Below are positions 27,213 through 35,486 of a DNA stretch of 53,830 nucleotides, piece by piece. The stretch comes from Azonexus sp. (GTDB lineage Bacteria > Pseudomonadota > Gammaproteobacteria > Burkholderiales > Rhodocyclaceae), in the NCBI GenBank assembly GCA_030824535.1, contig JAVBXO010000079.1, positions 1 to 53,830 on the forward strand, in the 5' to 3' direction. Each line of letters starts with the position of its first letter. The stretch's first letter is position 1. The notes beneath the pieces are model-generated. The model did not search any database. It was not told the origin of the DNA and was given only the letters and a program-made list of their open reading frames with translations. The translations under genes were made by a program, and so were the position numbers.

Positions 27213-28036
27213 CATTGGCTCCTTATGCCGGTAGTTACGAAAGACGTCTTTCTAGCCATCAGCCCGATCTGGACAACCTGAACAAGCGTGCCGTTGATCC
27301 ATACCGGAATATCGATGCTTGTGAACAGGGAATCGTCAGTCAGAACCACATCTGCCTTGACTAACGCATATTCGATACGAGTGATACTCAGCGCCGAGAC
27401 AGGCCCAAGCATCGACTTGGAAAAACAGTCGTTGTGGTAGGTCTGCATGGTCACTAGCCTGCCGCTGCTGATATCGGCATCACACCCATCGCCGAAATGT
27501 TGTTGTAGCTCGCTCTGGAACGCACTTTTGGCGTGATAGCGGATGTAGCGAGAAAACACGAAAGCATCGATGGCGACCCATGCCGCCGATGCTGCGGGAA
27601 AGAGGCTCTGAAAAACAGCCAGTTCCGATTCAGCCGTGAGCACATCCACCGACAGGCGCTCAGCGCTACAAAAGTCGACGACAGGAGGAGTGGTAACAGC
27701 AAAGGCGCCGGTGATCTTGGCCTCCGAATCATTCTTTGCAGTGAGCTTGAATCGTATGGCACCACTCTGCTGTACCCGCGATTCGATTACATAGGTGTAA
27801 CGCAGGGGCATGGCTTTGCGCAGCATCGCGTTCCATTTGAACCATTCGCCGCCATGCCAAGCGATATCATGCTGTGCCGCCTTGATGGAGAGCATGGCAA
27901 GCATTCCGTGGACGACGACGCCGCCTTGGCCAATGGCTTGATCGGCGACTTCATCATCGAAATGGATCGGGTTGAAATCACCGGAAAACTGAGCCCAGCT
28001 TCTTAACGAATCCGACTCGAAACTCAGCACTTGCAT
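27212..28036 (-). CDS. MaoC-like hot-dog dehydratase
   Basis: 274 residues. The N-terminal hot-dog domain carries the hydratase motif FSGDFNPIHFDDEVA with catalytic Asp20 and His25 (five-residue spacing as in R-specific enoyl hydratases) and GVVVHGMLAM. The C-terminal half (about 150-274) probably forms a second hot-dog without the motif. It would dehydrate the 3-hydroxyacyl intermediate. It overlaps the ketoacyl synthase gene by 13 bases and the ACP gene by one. Confidence 0.85.
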   Translation of the reverse strand: MQVLSFESDSLRSWAQFSGDFNPIHFDDEVADQAIGQGGVVVHGMLAMLSIKAAQHDIAWHGGEWFKWNAMLRKAMPLRYTYVIESRVQQSGAIRFKLTAKNDSEAKITGAFAVTTPPVVDFCSAERLSVDVLTAESELAVFQSLFPAASAAWVAIDAFVFSRYIRYHAKSAFQSELQQHFGDGCDADISSGRLVTMQTYHNDCFSKSMLGPVSALSITRIEYALVKADVVLTDDSLFTSIDIPVWINGTLVQVVQIGLMARKTSFVTTGIRSQ

Positions 28037-29292
28037 GACTCGTCCTTGACGAAGACCAAAGCGCTATTGGCGCCACCAAAGCCATAATTGACGTTCAGGA
28101 CATGCCGAAGGTCATCACGATAACGGTGTTCGTTGGGGATAAAGTCGAGATCGCACTCCGGGTCCGGGCTGTTGAGATGAATCGTTGCCGGCATGAGTCC
28201 AGTCTGGAGGGTCTTGATACTGAAGATTGACTCAATGGCGCCAGCAGCGGCGATCAGATGACCGGTATAGGACTTGGTGCTGGAAATCGGAATCTGCCGG
28301 GCAGCTTCGCCCAGTGCGAGTTTCAGCGTATTAGTCTCGTTGAGATCGTTAAGCGGAGTCGAGGTGCCGTGGGCATTGATATAGTCGATTTCCGCAGGCG
28401 AAATTCGCGCCTGAGCCAGAGCCCCCTGAATCGAGCGCGTCCGGGCCAGCATGTCTTCCGCTGGCGAGGTAATGTCGCGGGCATCCGAAAAATTCCCGTA
28501 TCCCGTAATTTCAGCCAGAATATTTGCGCCACGCTCCCTGGCGGATTCCAGATCCTCAAGGCACAGGACTGCTGCCCCTTCCGACAACACAAAGCCGCTC
28601 CGGTCGAGACTGAAGGGGCAACAAGCTTTGTCCAGCGATTCCTGTTCTTTGCTCAAGGCCCGCAAGGCATCGACGGTCCACACCGAGAAATCCCGGGTAA
28701 TGCTCTCCGCACCACCAGCCAGCATGACTTTGGCACGGCCGGAACGAATGATTTCGTAAGCGTCGCCGATGGCAATACTGCCGGTGGCGCAAGCCGCGAT
28801 TGCCGTGTTCTGGTAGCCCCGCAAGTTCCAGCGAATGGATATGGCCGCCGTGCCGACATTGGGCATAACGAGCAAGTTCGAGAAGGGTGCCGCCATTCCT
28901 GTATCGCGGTAATTTGCGGTTTCCAGCGTGGATTCGTCCTGTGCCGCCCAGCCGGTACCAAAAATGACACCGCGCTCAAATGGGTCATAGAAATCACTGA
29001 AAATGGAACCAGGACCGAACGCCATGGTCACGGCCTCATCGGCGGCAAGCATTCCAAGTCGCGCGTACTCCGGCAGAAATTTTAGAATGGCCTTGGGAAT
29101 TTTCTTACTCGACGGTTTGTTGCGCATGAAACCGAAGAACTTGGCGACGACATTGGTACCGACAAACTCTTCCCGCCGATAGCCAACCTGATAGTTGCTG
29201 ATCGAGTTCCAAATTTCATCCACATTGTTACCAAGGGAACAAACTGCACCGTAGCCGGTTATCGCGACGCGGCGTGGCCCGCTTTTCTGCAT
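28024..29292 (-). CDS. Beta-ketoacyl-ACP synthase (KAS II-like)
   Basis: 422 residues. The thiolase-fold catalytic triad is complete: Cys168 (IAACATGS), His308 (NAHGTSTPLND) and His345 (KSYTGHLIAAAGA), with Lys340. It is therefore a chain-elongating enzyme, not a chain-length factor, and no second KS subunit is nearby. It is the first gene of the seven-gene accessory operon. The segment from about 40 to 75 (REEFVGTNVVAKFFGF) differs from housekeeping FabF. Confidence 0.93.
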   Translation of the reverse strand: MQKSGPRRVAITGYGAVCSLGNNVDEIWNSISNYQVGYRREEFVGTNVVAKFFGFMRNKPSSKKIPKAILKFLPEYARLGMLAADEAVTMAFGPGSIFSDFYDPFERGVIFGTGWAAQDESTLETANYRDTGMAAPFSNLLVMPNVGTAAISIRWNLRGYQNTAIAACATGSIAIGDAYEIIRSGRAKVMLAGGAESITRDFSVWTVDALRALSKEQESLDKACCPFSLDRSGFVLSEGAAVLCLEDLESARERGANILAEITGYGNFSDARDITSPAEDMLARTRSIQGALAQARISPAEIDYINAHGTSTPLNDLNETNTLKLALGEAARQIPISSTKSYTGHLIAAAGAIESIFSIKTLQTGLMPATIHLNSPDPECDLDFIPNEHRYRDDLRHVLNVNYGFGGANSALVFVKDESCKC

Positions 29293-29521
29293 ACATCAGC
29301 TCCATTTAGGCAATGGCCGATATTTCGAAAGAAGCTGATGAAAGCAGATAAACAAGCACACAAGTCGCGAGAACGGACATGTCTTACCTGCCTGCAAGCA
29401 GCCGCTTTCGCCCCGTCCATGTGTATTTCAATGACAAAGACCAAACCGAATCACCCCAAAAAGCCTAGTCTTGGCGAAGATTTCCACCTTACATAGGCCC
29501 TTCGACTCAGCGGAACAAAAG

Positions 29522-29534
29522 ACAATGTCATTGT
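29522..29534. promoter_or_regulatory. Palindrome in the leader of the accessory operon
   Basis: ACAATG-T-CATTGT is a perfect 6-bp inverted repeat with one central base. It lies about 25 to 40 bases downstream of the predicted transcript start (about 29560) of the ketoacyl synthase operon, a place where repressors often bind. No regulator gene is encoded in the cluster. Confidence 0.35.
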
Positions 29535-29566
29535 AGACCAGGACTGAATAAAATAACAACAGAATA

Positions 29567-29593
29567 ATTATAATTCATTAATTACATAGTCAA
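29567..29593 (-). promoter_or_regulatory. Predicted sigma70 promoter of the ketoacyl synthase operon
   Basis: Reading the minus strand, TTGACT (29593-29588) and TATAAT (29572-29567) are separated by 15 bases; shifting to ATTGAC gives 16. The hexamers are near perfect but the spacing is short. Transcription would begin around 29560, giving an unusually long leader of about 265 bases before the start codon. The region 29293-29789 holds no recognisable gene. Confidence 0.5.
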
Positions 29594-29714
29594 TAGTCAT
29601 TGTAATCGCCTATGGAATATTTCAGATCAGCTCACTGTCGTTTCTCTACGGCACTTATCCACCTTGAGAAGGCGAAGCACTGGGGGGCTCGCATAGAGGA
29701 ATGAAGGCTGGTCA

Positions 29715-29736
29715 GAGGGTGTTGAGCAACACCCTC
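29715..29736 (-). terminator. Hairpin downstream of the export operon
   Basis: GAGGGTGTTG (29715-29724) and CAACACCCTC (29727-29736) form a perfect 10-bp stem. It lies 54 bases after the stop of the outer-membrane barrel gene. No T-run follows on the minus strand, so termination may be factor-dependent or the hairpin may protect the 3' end. Confidence 0.5.
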
Positions 29737-29789
29737 GCTGCCGCATAAAAAATCTGCTCAAAATTCGTGAAGAACTCAGTCAAAAACGA

Positions 29790-31016
29790 CTAAAGACTCA
29801 TTTCCCACTGGAGCCACAGAACTCTCTTCTCTGGCGTATTGGCAAATATCGAATCCCCGGCACCACCCATTTGCCGAAAACCGCCGGAAAATTTTTGGCG
29901 GTTTTGCTCATATATCCCCCCCAGCGTTGTGACCAAACCACCATCCCGCAACGCGACCAGCAGTTCGGCATAGGGCTTAAAGCCGTCACCATCGTCATGG
30001 GAAACCCGCAAAAGCAGGTTTTCCCGAACCAGATTCGGAGCGGCAAATAGTTGGCTGGACCAGGCGACATTTGCCGCCCCCCACCCGGCCGGCACGCTGC
30101 TGGCCATGGCTAGTTGTCCGCGTGTGAGCTGATTCAAACGTCGCCAGTCGGCAGCGCCATAGGCGCTCGCGTCGTAAAAGGCCTCGGAGAGCAAAGACCA
30201 GCCATTGCTACCGGTCCATTGCGCACCGGCAACCAGATTTACGCCATTTTTCTGGCTTGATTCAACCAAGGGATTGGCCGTGGAAAACAGAAGAGCCGTA
30301 TCGAGAAGTGAGTTGCTTATCTTGGTATTGCGGCGCTGATATAACCCGGCAGCGTACAAGGACCATTCGTCTCCGATCACCGTGGTCGCACCACCTCCCA
30401 ATTCCAGGCGGTGCCTTTGGGATACTCTCGCAACCCCGTGATAATCGTTGTTATCGGAAAAGCCGTACCAACGCAAAGCGACTCCTTCGCAATCGCGGTC
30501 GTCGATACCATGGCCCTTGCCCGGGTTATGCCAAACAAGAGTCCAGGCTGACTCAGGAGAAAAATGCTCCAATGCCAGCAAGGGGACGCCAAGCAACGGT
30601 GGCGCATTCACCCGTCGGCGGTTTTCCCTTTGTATGATGTCCAAGGGGCGAAAAGCAAACCCGACGCCCCAGGATAATACTTTCCGGCCGATGGACCATC
30701 CCAGCCCAGGGAAAAACTCTCCGTCATAATAGAGCTGCGCCGTCTGCCAGCTGGAATCGTCGGACAAACCTTCGGTCTTTTGCCAGCGGGCCAGGCCCTG
30801 GGCCGTTAGCCCACCTTCCCGCAGGTAAACTTCAAGGTCTTGACGGGAAGAATATCGACGTTTCTCGACCGTCGGCGGCCCGATGTAATAGGGGCTGGAC
30901 TTATTTTCTAAATGGGCCTCGGGCGCAACGATGGTCGTGAAATTGATCTCTACCGAAATGGTCGGCAGAGAAACTAAAAGCCCCAAGAAAAACAAAAGGG
31001 CTTTGCGCATTACCAT
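29790..31016 (-). CDS. Outer-membrane beta-barrel protein of the export operon
   Basis: 408 residues. A signal peptide (RKALLFFLGLLVSLPTIS) leads into a protein with alternating amphipathic strands, many Trp/Tyr girdle residues (LGWSIGRKVLSWGVGFAF, WTLVWHNPGKG, VLWLQWEMSL) and a C-terminal aromatic-rich strand, as in outer-membrane barrels. I do not recognise a named family. The start overlaps the LolA-like gene by 7 bases; ATG 31010 is an alternative. As the last gene of an ABC-LolA-like operon it may be the acceptor or gate in the outer membrane. Confidence 0.7.
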   Translation of the reverse strand: MVMRKALLFFLGLLVSLPTISVEINFTTIVAPEAHLENKSSPYYIGPPTVEKRRYSSRQDLEVYLREGGLTAQGLARWQKTEGLSDDSSWQTAQLYYDGEFFPGLGWSIGRKVLSWGVGFAFRPLDIIQRENRRRVNAPPLLGVPLLALEHFSPESAWTLVWHNPGKGHGIDDRDCEGVALRWYGFSDNNDYHGVARVSQRHRLELGGGATTVIGDEWSLYAAGLYQRRNTKISNSLLDTALLFSTANPLVESSQKNGVNLVAGAQWTGSNGWSLLSEAFYDASAYGAADWRRLNQLTRGQLAMASSVPAGWGAANVAWSSQLFAAPNLVRENLLLRVSHDDGDGFKPYAELLVALRDGGLVTTLGGIYEQNRQKFSGGFRQMGGAGDSIFANTPEKRVLWLQWEMSL

Positions 31017-31819
31017 CCGGTCAGATTGTTTCTGACCAGGGCAGCAGGGTTATATAGCTCATCCGGGCTCTCTTTGGGCACGATGCTGCGATAGCGGATG
31101 ACAGTATGTCTTGAGGTTTGAATATCGTCCAAAAGCAGCATCGACATGATTCGCCGCTGACCATCGGTGGTTTTTTCACCATACCAGGCTTCCTTCGCCC
31201 GCTTGCCCGAACCAACGAATAGATCCGCCTTGATCGGCATCCGGGATGCTGACTCGACGAAAAGATCCAGCCGTGAATACGTCACCCCCGGTCGGGCCGC
31301 ATTCAGGTCGAGATGGGTACATCGGCGGCTCTTGCCAGTCCTGGCGAGTTCGGGAAGCAGACTGGGAGGCTCCGGGCAATCGACCTCGCCTACGATAGCT
31401 CCCTGGTAGTCCTCGCTCCAGGTCATGTCGGCAATATCGCCGGTCGACGCTTCACCGAGGAGCTTCTGATTCGCTGTAATGCGCAATGGCCGCTGGCTGT
31501 CCGGCATCAGCAACCAGAACTGCTCGCCAAGCATCAATACTTTCTGACCAATCTCGGACGGCGACTTCATCAAGACCACTGAGCGGCGCCCAGGCTTGGT
31601 GTAGATCGTGTAACTACGCTCCTTGTCCAAAGATCCCTGGCGAAACAATTCCACGTCGACTTCGACCCGCACCGAACCGGCGGGTCGGCGGTATGCATCC
31701 GCCTGGCGGAGGATAGCCGTTACATCCTCTGCCGCAAAAGCAGCAAAAGAATCGAACAGGGCGGCCAATGACAGGCCAAAAATAATCCTGCGGCAAGCTT
31801 GCGACCGGCTTTCAGACAT
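31010..31819 (-). CDS. LolA-like outer-membrane lipoprotein-sorting protein
   Basis: 269 residues from ATG 31819. The signal peptide ends near FAAFAAED. The rest fits the LolA/LppX-like half-barrel family (outer-membrane lipoprotein-sorting protein): VRVEVDVELFRQGSLDKERSY, GQKVLMLGEQFWLLMPDSQRPL and YSRLDLFVESASRMPIKADLF. Such proteins carry a lipid or lipoprotein across the periplasm. The start overlaps the end of the permease gene by 8 bases, so the two are coupled. It probably carries the product of the adjacent biosynthetic operon. Confidence 0.8.
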   Translation of the reverse strand: MSESRSQACRRIIFGLSLAALFDSFAAFAAEDVTAILRQADAYRRPAGSVRVEVDVELFRQGSLDKERSYTIYTKPGRRSVVLMKSPSEIGQKVLMLGEQFWLLMPDSQRPLRITANQKLLGEASTGDIADMTWSEDYQGAIVGEVDCPEPPSLLPELARTGKSRRCTHLDLNAARPGVTYSRLDLFVESASRMPIKADLFVGSGKRAKEAWYGEKTTDGQRRIMSMLLLDDIQTSRHTVIRYRSIVPKESPDELYNPAALVRNNLTGW

Positions 31820-33029
31820 GACCAAGTGCCTCCACGATGTTTTTACGCGCGGCATTGCGACTGACCGCCCACGCCGCAACAGTACACAAGATAATGATGA
31901 TCAGATTTGTAATGATAAACAGATTAACCGAGGCGCTCACCAGCAAGGGATAGCCCTCTGACCGTCCCGGCGGCGGAGGCATCTCCAGCCCCAGACTGGG
32001 GAGAATGGCGATGACCAGCCAGAGAAGCAGGTTGCCGGCCAGCACACCCACGACGCCAATAAGGAAACCTTCCCGGACGAACTGGGCAACGATTTCTTCA
32101 GGATGTGCCCCGAGCGCACGAAGCGTCCCGATCTCGCGTGTTCTTTCCACAACCGCCATCGCCAGCGTGTTGATTACCGAAAAGAGGACCAGAGTCGCGA
32201 TAATGAAGCCCAATAATCCAAAAATCCGGTTGTAGAGGTTTTTCACGGAGTTGTAATAGAAAGCCTGCTCCCACCATGGCCGGAGGGTTTTACCGACATT
32301 GTCCGGACTCAGCGCCTGAATTGTCTCGGATACCCGCTCGATGTCGCCGAGGTAAACCGACAGCGTACTCACGCGATCAGTCATCAGCAGTTTCTGGGCG
32401 GCGTCGAGGTCGGTATAGACCAGGCGCTTGTCGAGCTCACTCCACCCGCTAGTAACGATGCCGCTAACTTCAACATCGATCGCATTGATCCCGCCGGTGC
32501 TGGCGGTCGTTGTCAGAAGTGTCAGATTGGCGCCTGGTTTAGCGCCCAGGCTACGCGCCAGATCGACCCCCAGAAGGACATAGGGCAGCGCATTTTTTTG
32601 GGGTGCGCGTACCTTCCCATCCAAAATACGCAGGAATGGCCCGCGCATTTTGGTTTCAAGTGCGGTATCAGCCCCCGTACCCAGAAAAATAACCGACTTG
32701 TCGCCGTTCGATATAAGGCCGGAGAAGGAAACCCTCGGCAGCACCTCCTTGACCTCTGGGAGAGAACGCAACTGCGCGGTAATCACCTTGTCGTCGGCCA
32801 TACCGAACTGCATCGGTGTTTCTTCTTCCTGCTCGAAAAAAGCTTTCTGGGCGATGGTGATGTGGCCGTATTCGCGTGCGGCGCTGTCGCTAAGCATATC
32901 GTAGGTATAAAGGGCAAATCCGCAGGCCACCAGAATGGCCGCGCAACCTACTGCCGCAATCAGAATGGTGACCAGGGAACGCCGCCGGTTGCGTCGAACG
33001 TTCTTCCAGGCCAGATGAAAATGGTTCAT
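31812..33029 (-). CDS. FtsX/MacB-type ABC transporter permease
   Basis: 405 residues. One N-terminal membrane helix (about 20-42, LVTILIAAVGCAAILVACGF), a large periplasmic domain (about 45-270), then three helices (about 272-295, 325-350, 370-395), the MacB/LolC/LolE topology. The coupling region before helix 3 has the family motif ERTREIGTLRALGAHPEEI. This class extracts substrates from the outer leaflet of the inner membrane rather than pumping from the cytoplasm. It overlaps the ATPase gene by four bases. Confidence 0.9.
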   Translation of the reverse strand: MNHFHLAWKNVRRNRRRSLVTILIAAVGCAAILVACGFALYTYDMLSDSAAREYGHITIAQKAFFEQEEETPMQFGMADDKVITAQLRSLPEVKEVLPRVSFSGLISNGDKSVIFLGTGADTALETKMRGPFLRILDGKVRAPQKNALPYVLLGVDLARSLGAKPGANLTLLTTTASTGGINAIDVEVSGIVTSGWSELDKRLVYTDLDAAQKLLMTDRVSTLSVYLGDIERVSETIQALSPDNVGKTLRPWWEQAFYYNSVKNLYNRIFGLLGFIIATLVLFSVINTLAMAVVERTREIGTLRALGAHPEEIVAQFVREGFLIGVVGVLAGNLLLWLVIAILPSLGLEMPPPPGRSEGYPLLVSASVNLFIITNLIIIILCTVAAWAVSRNAARKNIVEALGHV

Positions 33030-33700
33030 TGGAGGACTCCATCAGTCATTGAGAGGACTCGATCACAATGAGCCGTCATCCGATCATCATGGGTGGCGAT
33101 CAGAAAGGTGGTTCCCAGACGTTGACCGAGATCTTTCATCAGATCAACCACCTGCTGGGCGGTTGCCGTATCGAGGTTGGCCGTCGGCTCATCGGCGATC
33201 ACAAGCACGGGCGCCTTGACCAGTGCCCTGGCGATGGCAACGCGTTGTCGCTGCCCACCCGAGAGCTGATCCGGCGTGCGCTCGCCAAGACCACTAAGGC
33301 CGACCTGATCGAGTATCTCCTGTACGCGCTTTTCGCACTCCTTATCGGACAAACCGGCCAGCAACAGCGAATACTCGATGTTGTCGCGCACCGTCATGAC
33401 GGGAACGAGGTTATAGCTTTGAAAAATAAAGCCGATCCGCTGACGCCGAATCAATGTCCGGCCCCGCTCGTCGAATTGCCGGACAGCCTCTCCCGCCAGC
33501 AGATATTCGCCCGAGTCAAAGGTGTCGATCAGTCCGCAAATGTTAAGCAAAGTGCTCTTGCCACTCCCCGAGGGTCCGCGCACGGCCACGAACGCCCCTT
33601 GTGGCACCGCCAGGTCTACCCCCTTCAATGCATGAACTTCTTCTGTGCCCATGTGGTACTTCTTGACGATGCTCTTCAAAACAATTGCTGACATATTCAT
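33026..33700 (-). CDS. LolD/MacB-like ABC transporter ATP-binding protein
   Basis: 224 residues. Walker A GPSGSGKST (42-50), Q-loop FQSYNLVP, signature LSGGQRQRVAIARAL, Walker B LVIADEPTANLD and the H-loop ATHD are all present. The length and NLVPVMTVRDNI fit the LolD/MacB ATPase group. First gene of the four-gene minus-strand export operon. Confidence 0.94.
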   Translation of the reverse strand: MNMSAIVLKSIVKKYHMGTEEVHALKGVDLAVPQGAFVAVRGPSGSGKSTLLNICGLIDTFDSGEYLLAGEAVRQFDERGRTLIRRQRIGFIFQSYNLVPVMTVRDNIEYSLLLAGLSDKECEKRVQEILDQVGLSGLGERTPDQLSGGQRQRVAIARALVKAPVLVIADEPTANLDTATAQQVVDLMKDLGQRLGTTFLIATHDDRMTAHCDRVLSMTDGVLQ

Positions 33701-33806
33701 TTTTCGACTTAAAAAGTGTTCACAAGCGCCAGAAATGCATGACGTCTCCTTTTAAGGAAAAACGCCAACTTCTGTCTTACAAGCCTTAAACGTCGGAGCA
33801 GCGACT

Positions 33807-33838
33807 ATTATATGCACATAAAATCGCCAATGGAATAT
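33807..33838 (-). promoter_or_regulatory. Predicted promoter of the export operon with shared motif
   Basis: On the minus strand a perfect TATAAT (33812-33807) is preceded at 17 bases by a poor -35 (TTCCAT). That -35 lies inside ATATTCCATTGGCGATT (33838-33822), which also occurs with one change upstream of the ketoacyl synthase operon (29620-29604, same orientation). A perfect -10 with a weak -35 covered by a shared motif suggests an activator-dependent promoter. Confidence 0.4.
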
Positions 33839-33967
33839 CATGATGGCGATATATCGCATTCGGCATGAATACTGTTTTGCCAGGATTTCAGCATTGCCCG
33901 GAAGATCAGAAGCCATGGCAAACAGCTGGCATGGCCTATCTTCACCTAATCAGTTCAGGAGAATCCT

Positions 33968-35341
33968 GTGGGGACACATTTTCGCAAGCACACGGACAAG
34001 GATCCGCTTTGTGGTTTTTTTCGGTGGGGCTCCAGGCTTTTTCCGATTACGAATAGCCACATCTGCATCGTCGACGGCCATGTCGCCTTGGGCGTTCTCG
34101 AACAAACGCTTTCGAATGTCGTACAGCGCTTCGAGTCATTACGCGACCTTTGGGATGAAAAGGCCATGAATGGTCGTGAAAACGAGATATTCAAGGTCGC
34201 CAGCACAACACAAACGATTGCTTTCGATTCGCCCGACTTCCGACGCGAGCTGATGGATTTCGTGGCAAAAAGTACCCCCAAGGGACTGCTGGACTACCCA
34301 CTCAAACTGCACATCATGCACGCCGAGGACAGAAGCCGAAGCTGCGTGCACCTTGGTATATCGCACGATCTGGCCGACGTAAAAAGCGGCAACATCCTCC
34401 TCTCCGCATTGCTGGAGGAATACCAGCGTCTGCTGTCGCCCACTGTCGAAACGAGCCCGCATGAATCAGCTCAGCACCATGACAAGAAGCTGATTCACGC
34501 CCATCTTCCACTAGCGCAACTCAAGCCAAATTGGTACGAGGGTGCCGCCCCTCTCCGGCGTCAAGCGCGAGCATATTTGGAGATTGCAAAACGGATGAGC
34601 ACCCGCCAACGCTCCCGGGTGGTCGCGGCGCCGGTATCCAGGGATATTCACAACGAAGCTGGCGACACGGACGAGCGGAATGATTTTTTCCATCAGACCT
34701 TACCGGAAGCGCTGCAAGGCGCCATTCTGGAAGCGGCGAAGCGGCACCACACAACCGTTAACACCTTGTTTTCTGCAGCCCTGGTCCGCTACATCGCCAG
34801 CCATCAGGGCAATGCAGATTCGCCTGCGGTCTACACCATGGCAGTCAGCCTGCGAAAACTCCTGGGAGATGCGTATAACGACGCTTTCCGCAGTTTCATG
34901 ATCGATTGCAGATTGAGAATTCCTCCCGACGCCGACACATCGAAACTGCTACGCAGCATCCAATCTGAAGTAGAAGCGATCAGACAAGGGGGACTGGAAC
35001 TCGAAGTCGGGCGCATGGAAAATGCTATTCCGCTATTTCGTCAGCCTTTGCCCAAAGCACTGGTGTACTGGATCATGAAACGCACCCAAGGCACCAATAT
35101 CCTGTATTCCAACCCTGGCGTCGTTGAAGAAAACCTCGACAACTTCGGCTCGGATAGCCTCCCCATCCGAGAGGTCGCCATTTTCGGCTGCCTGGTCCAC
35201 CCCTACGATCTGATGTTCCTGACCCCCATGGTCAGCGGGCGCCTGCAACTCACCGTCGTCTATCGCCGCAAGGTATTTCAGGACATCCAGCAGCAATTTG
35301 TCAGCCCCTTCCTGCGAGAGCTCGACGGAATACTTGCATAG
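33968..35341 (+). CDS. Stand-alone condensation-domain-like acyltransferase
   Basis: 457 residues from a GTG start with AGGAGA five bases upstream. The fold markers of CoA-dependent acyltransferases and NRPS condensation domains are present: a catalytic-type segment LGISHDLADVKSG (His133, Asp137) in place of HHxxxDG, and a second half with NTLFSAALVRYIASH and MAVSLRKLLGD. The first His and the Gly of HHxxxDG are replaced (Ser, Val) but the His/Asp thought to be essential remain. It is divergent from the export operon. It could esterify or amidate the acyl product. It is not part of an NRPS module. Confidence 0.7.
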   Translation: MGTHFRKHTDKDPLCGFFRWGSRLFPITNSHICIVDGHVALGVLEQTLSNVVQRFESLRDLWDEKAMNGRENEIFKVASTTQTIAFDSPDFRRELMDFVAKSTPKGLLDYPLKLHIMHAEDRSRSCVHLGISHDLADVKSGNILLSALLEEYQRLLSPTVETSPHESAQHHDKKLIHAHLPLAQLKPNWYEGAAPLRRQARAYLEIAKRMSTRQRSRVVAAPVSRDIHNEAGDTDERNDFFHQTLPEALQGAILEAAKRHHTTVNTLFSAALVRYIASHQGNADSPAVYTMAVSLRKLLGDAYNDAFRSFMIDCRLRIPPDADTSKLLRSIQSEVEAIRQGGLELEVGRMENAIPLFRQPLPKALVYWIMKRTQGTNILYSNPGVVEENLDNFGSDSLPIREVAIFGCLVHPYDLMFLTPMVSGRLQLTVVYRRKVFQDIQQQFVSPFLRELDGILA

Positions 35342-35410
35342 CATTTCACTGAGGCGACCCATAAGGCATTACTGCCAGGATGCACCGGGCCAAGCCTATA
35401 CGTACTGACA

Positions 35411-35442
35411 AAAACGGCGCGGATTCCTCTGCGCCGTTTTTC
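35411..35442 (+). terminator. Rho-independent terminator
   Basis: AACGGCGC (35413-35420) pairs with GCGCCGTT (35431-35438), followed by a T-run (35437-35441) and preceded by a run of A. It closes the condensation-domain gene and, because of the A-run, may also stop the minus-strand MoaD-like transcript. Confidence 0.88.
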
Positions 35443-35486
35443 ATTTTTGCCCGATTTTCCCGGTCGACCGTAAATTTTCCGACGAC

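Noticed and set aside
22354-29292. Aryl polyene or ladderane cluster label
   Set aside because: No chain-length factor, ammonia-lyase or 4-hydroxybenzoyl starter gene, no MMPL exporter and no radical SAM; the name would overstate the match.
29259-29444. 61-codon frame in the leader of the ketoacyl synthase operon
   Set aside because: Overlaps the KS start, lacks a ribosome-binding site and shows no family resemblance; a leader peptide is not supported.
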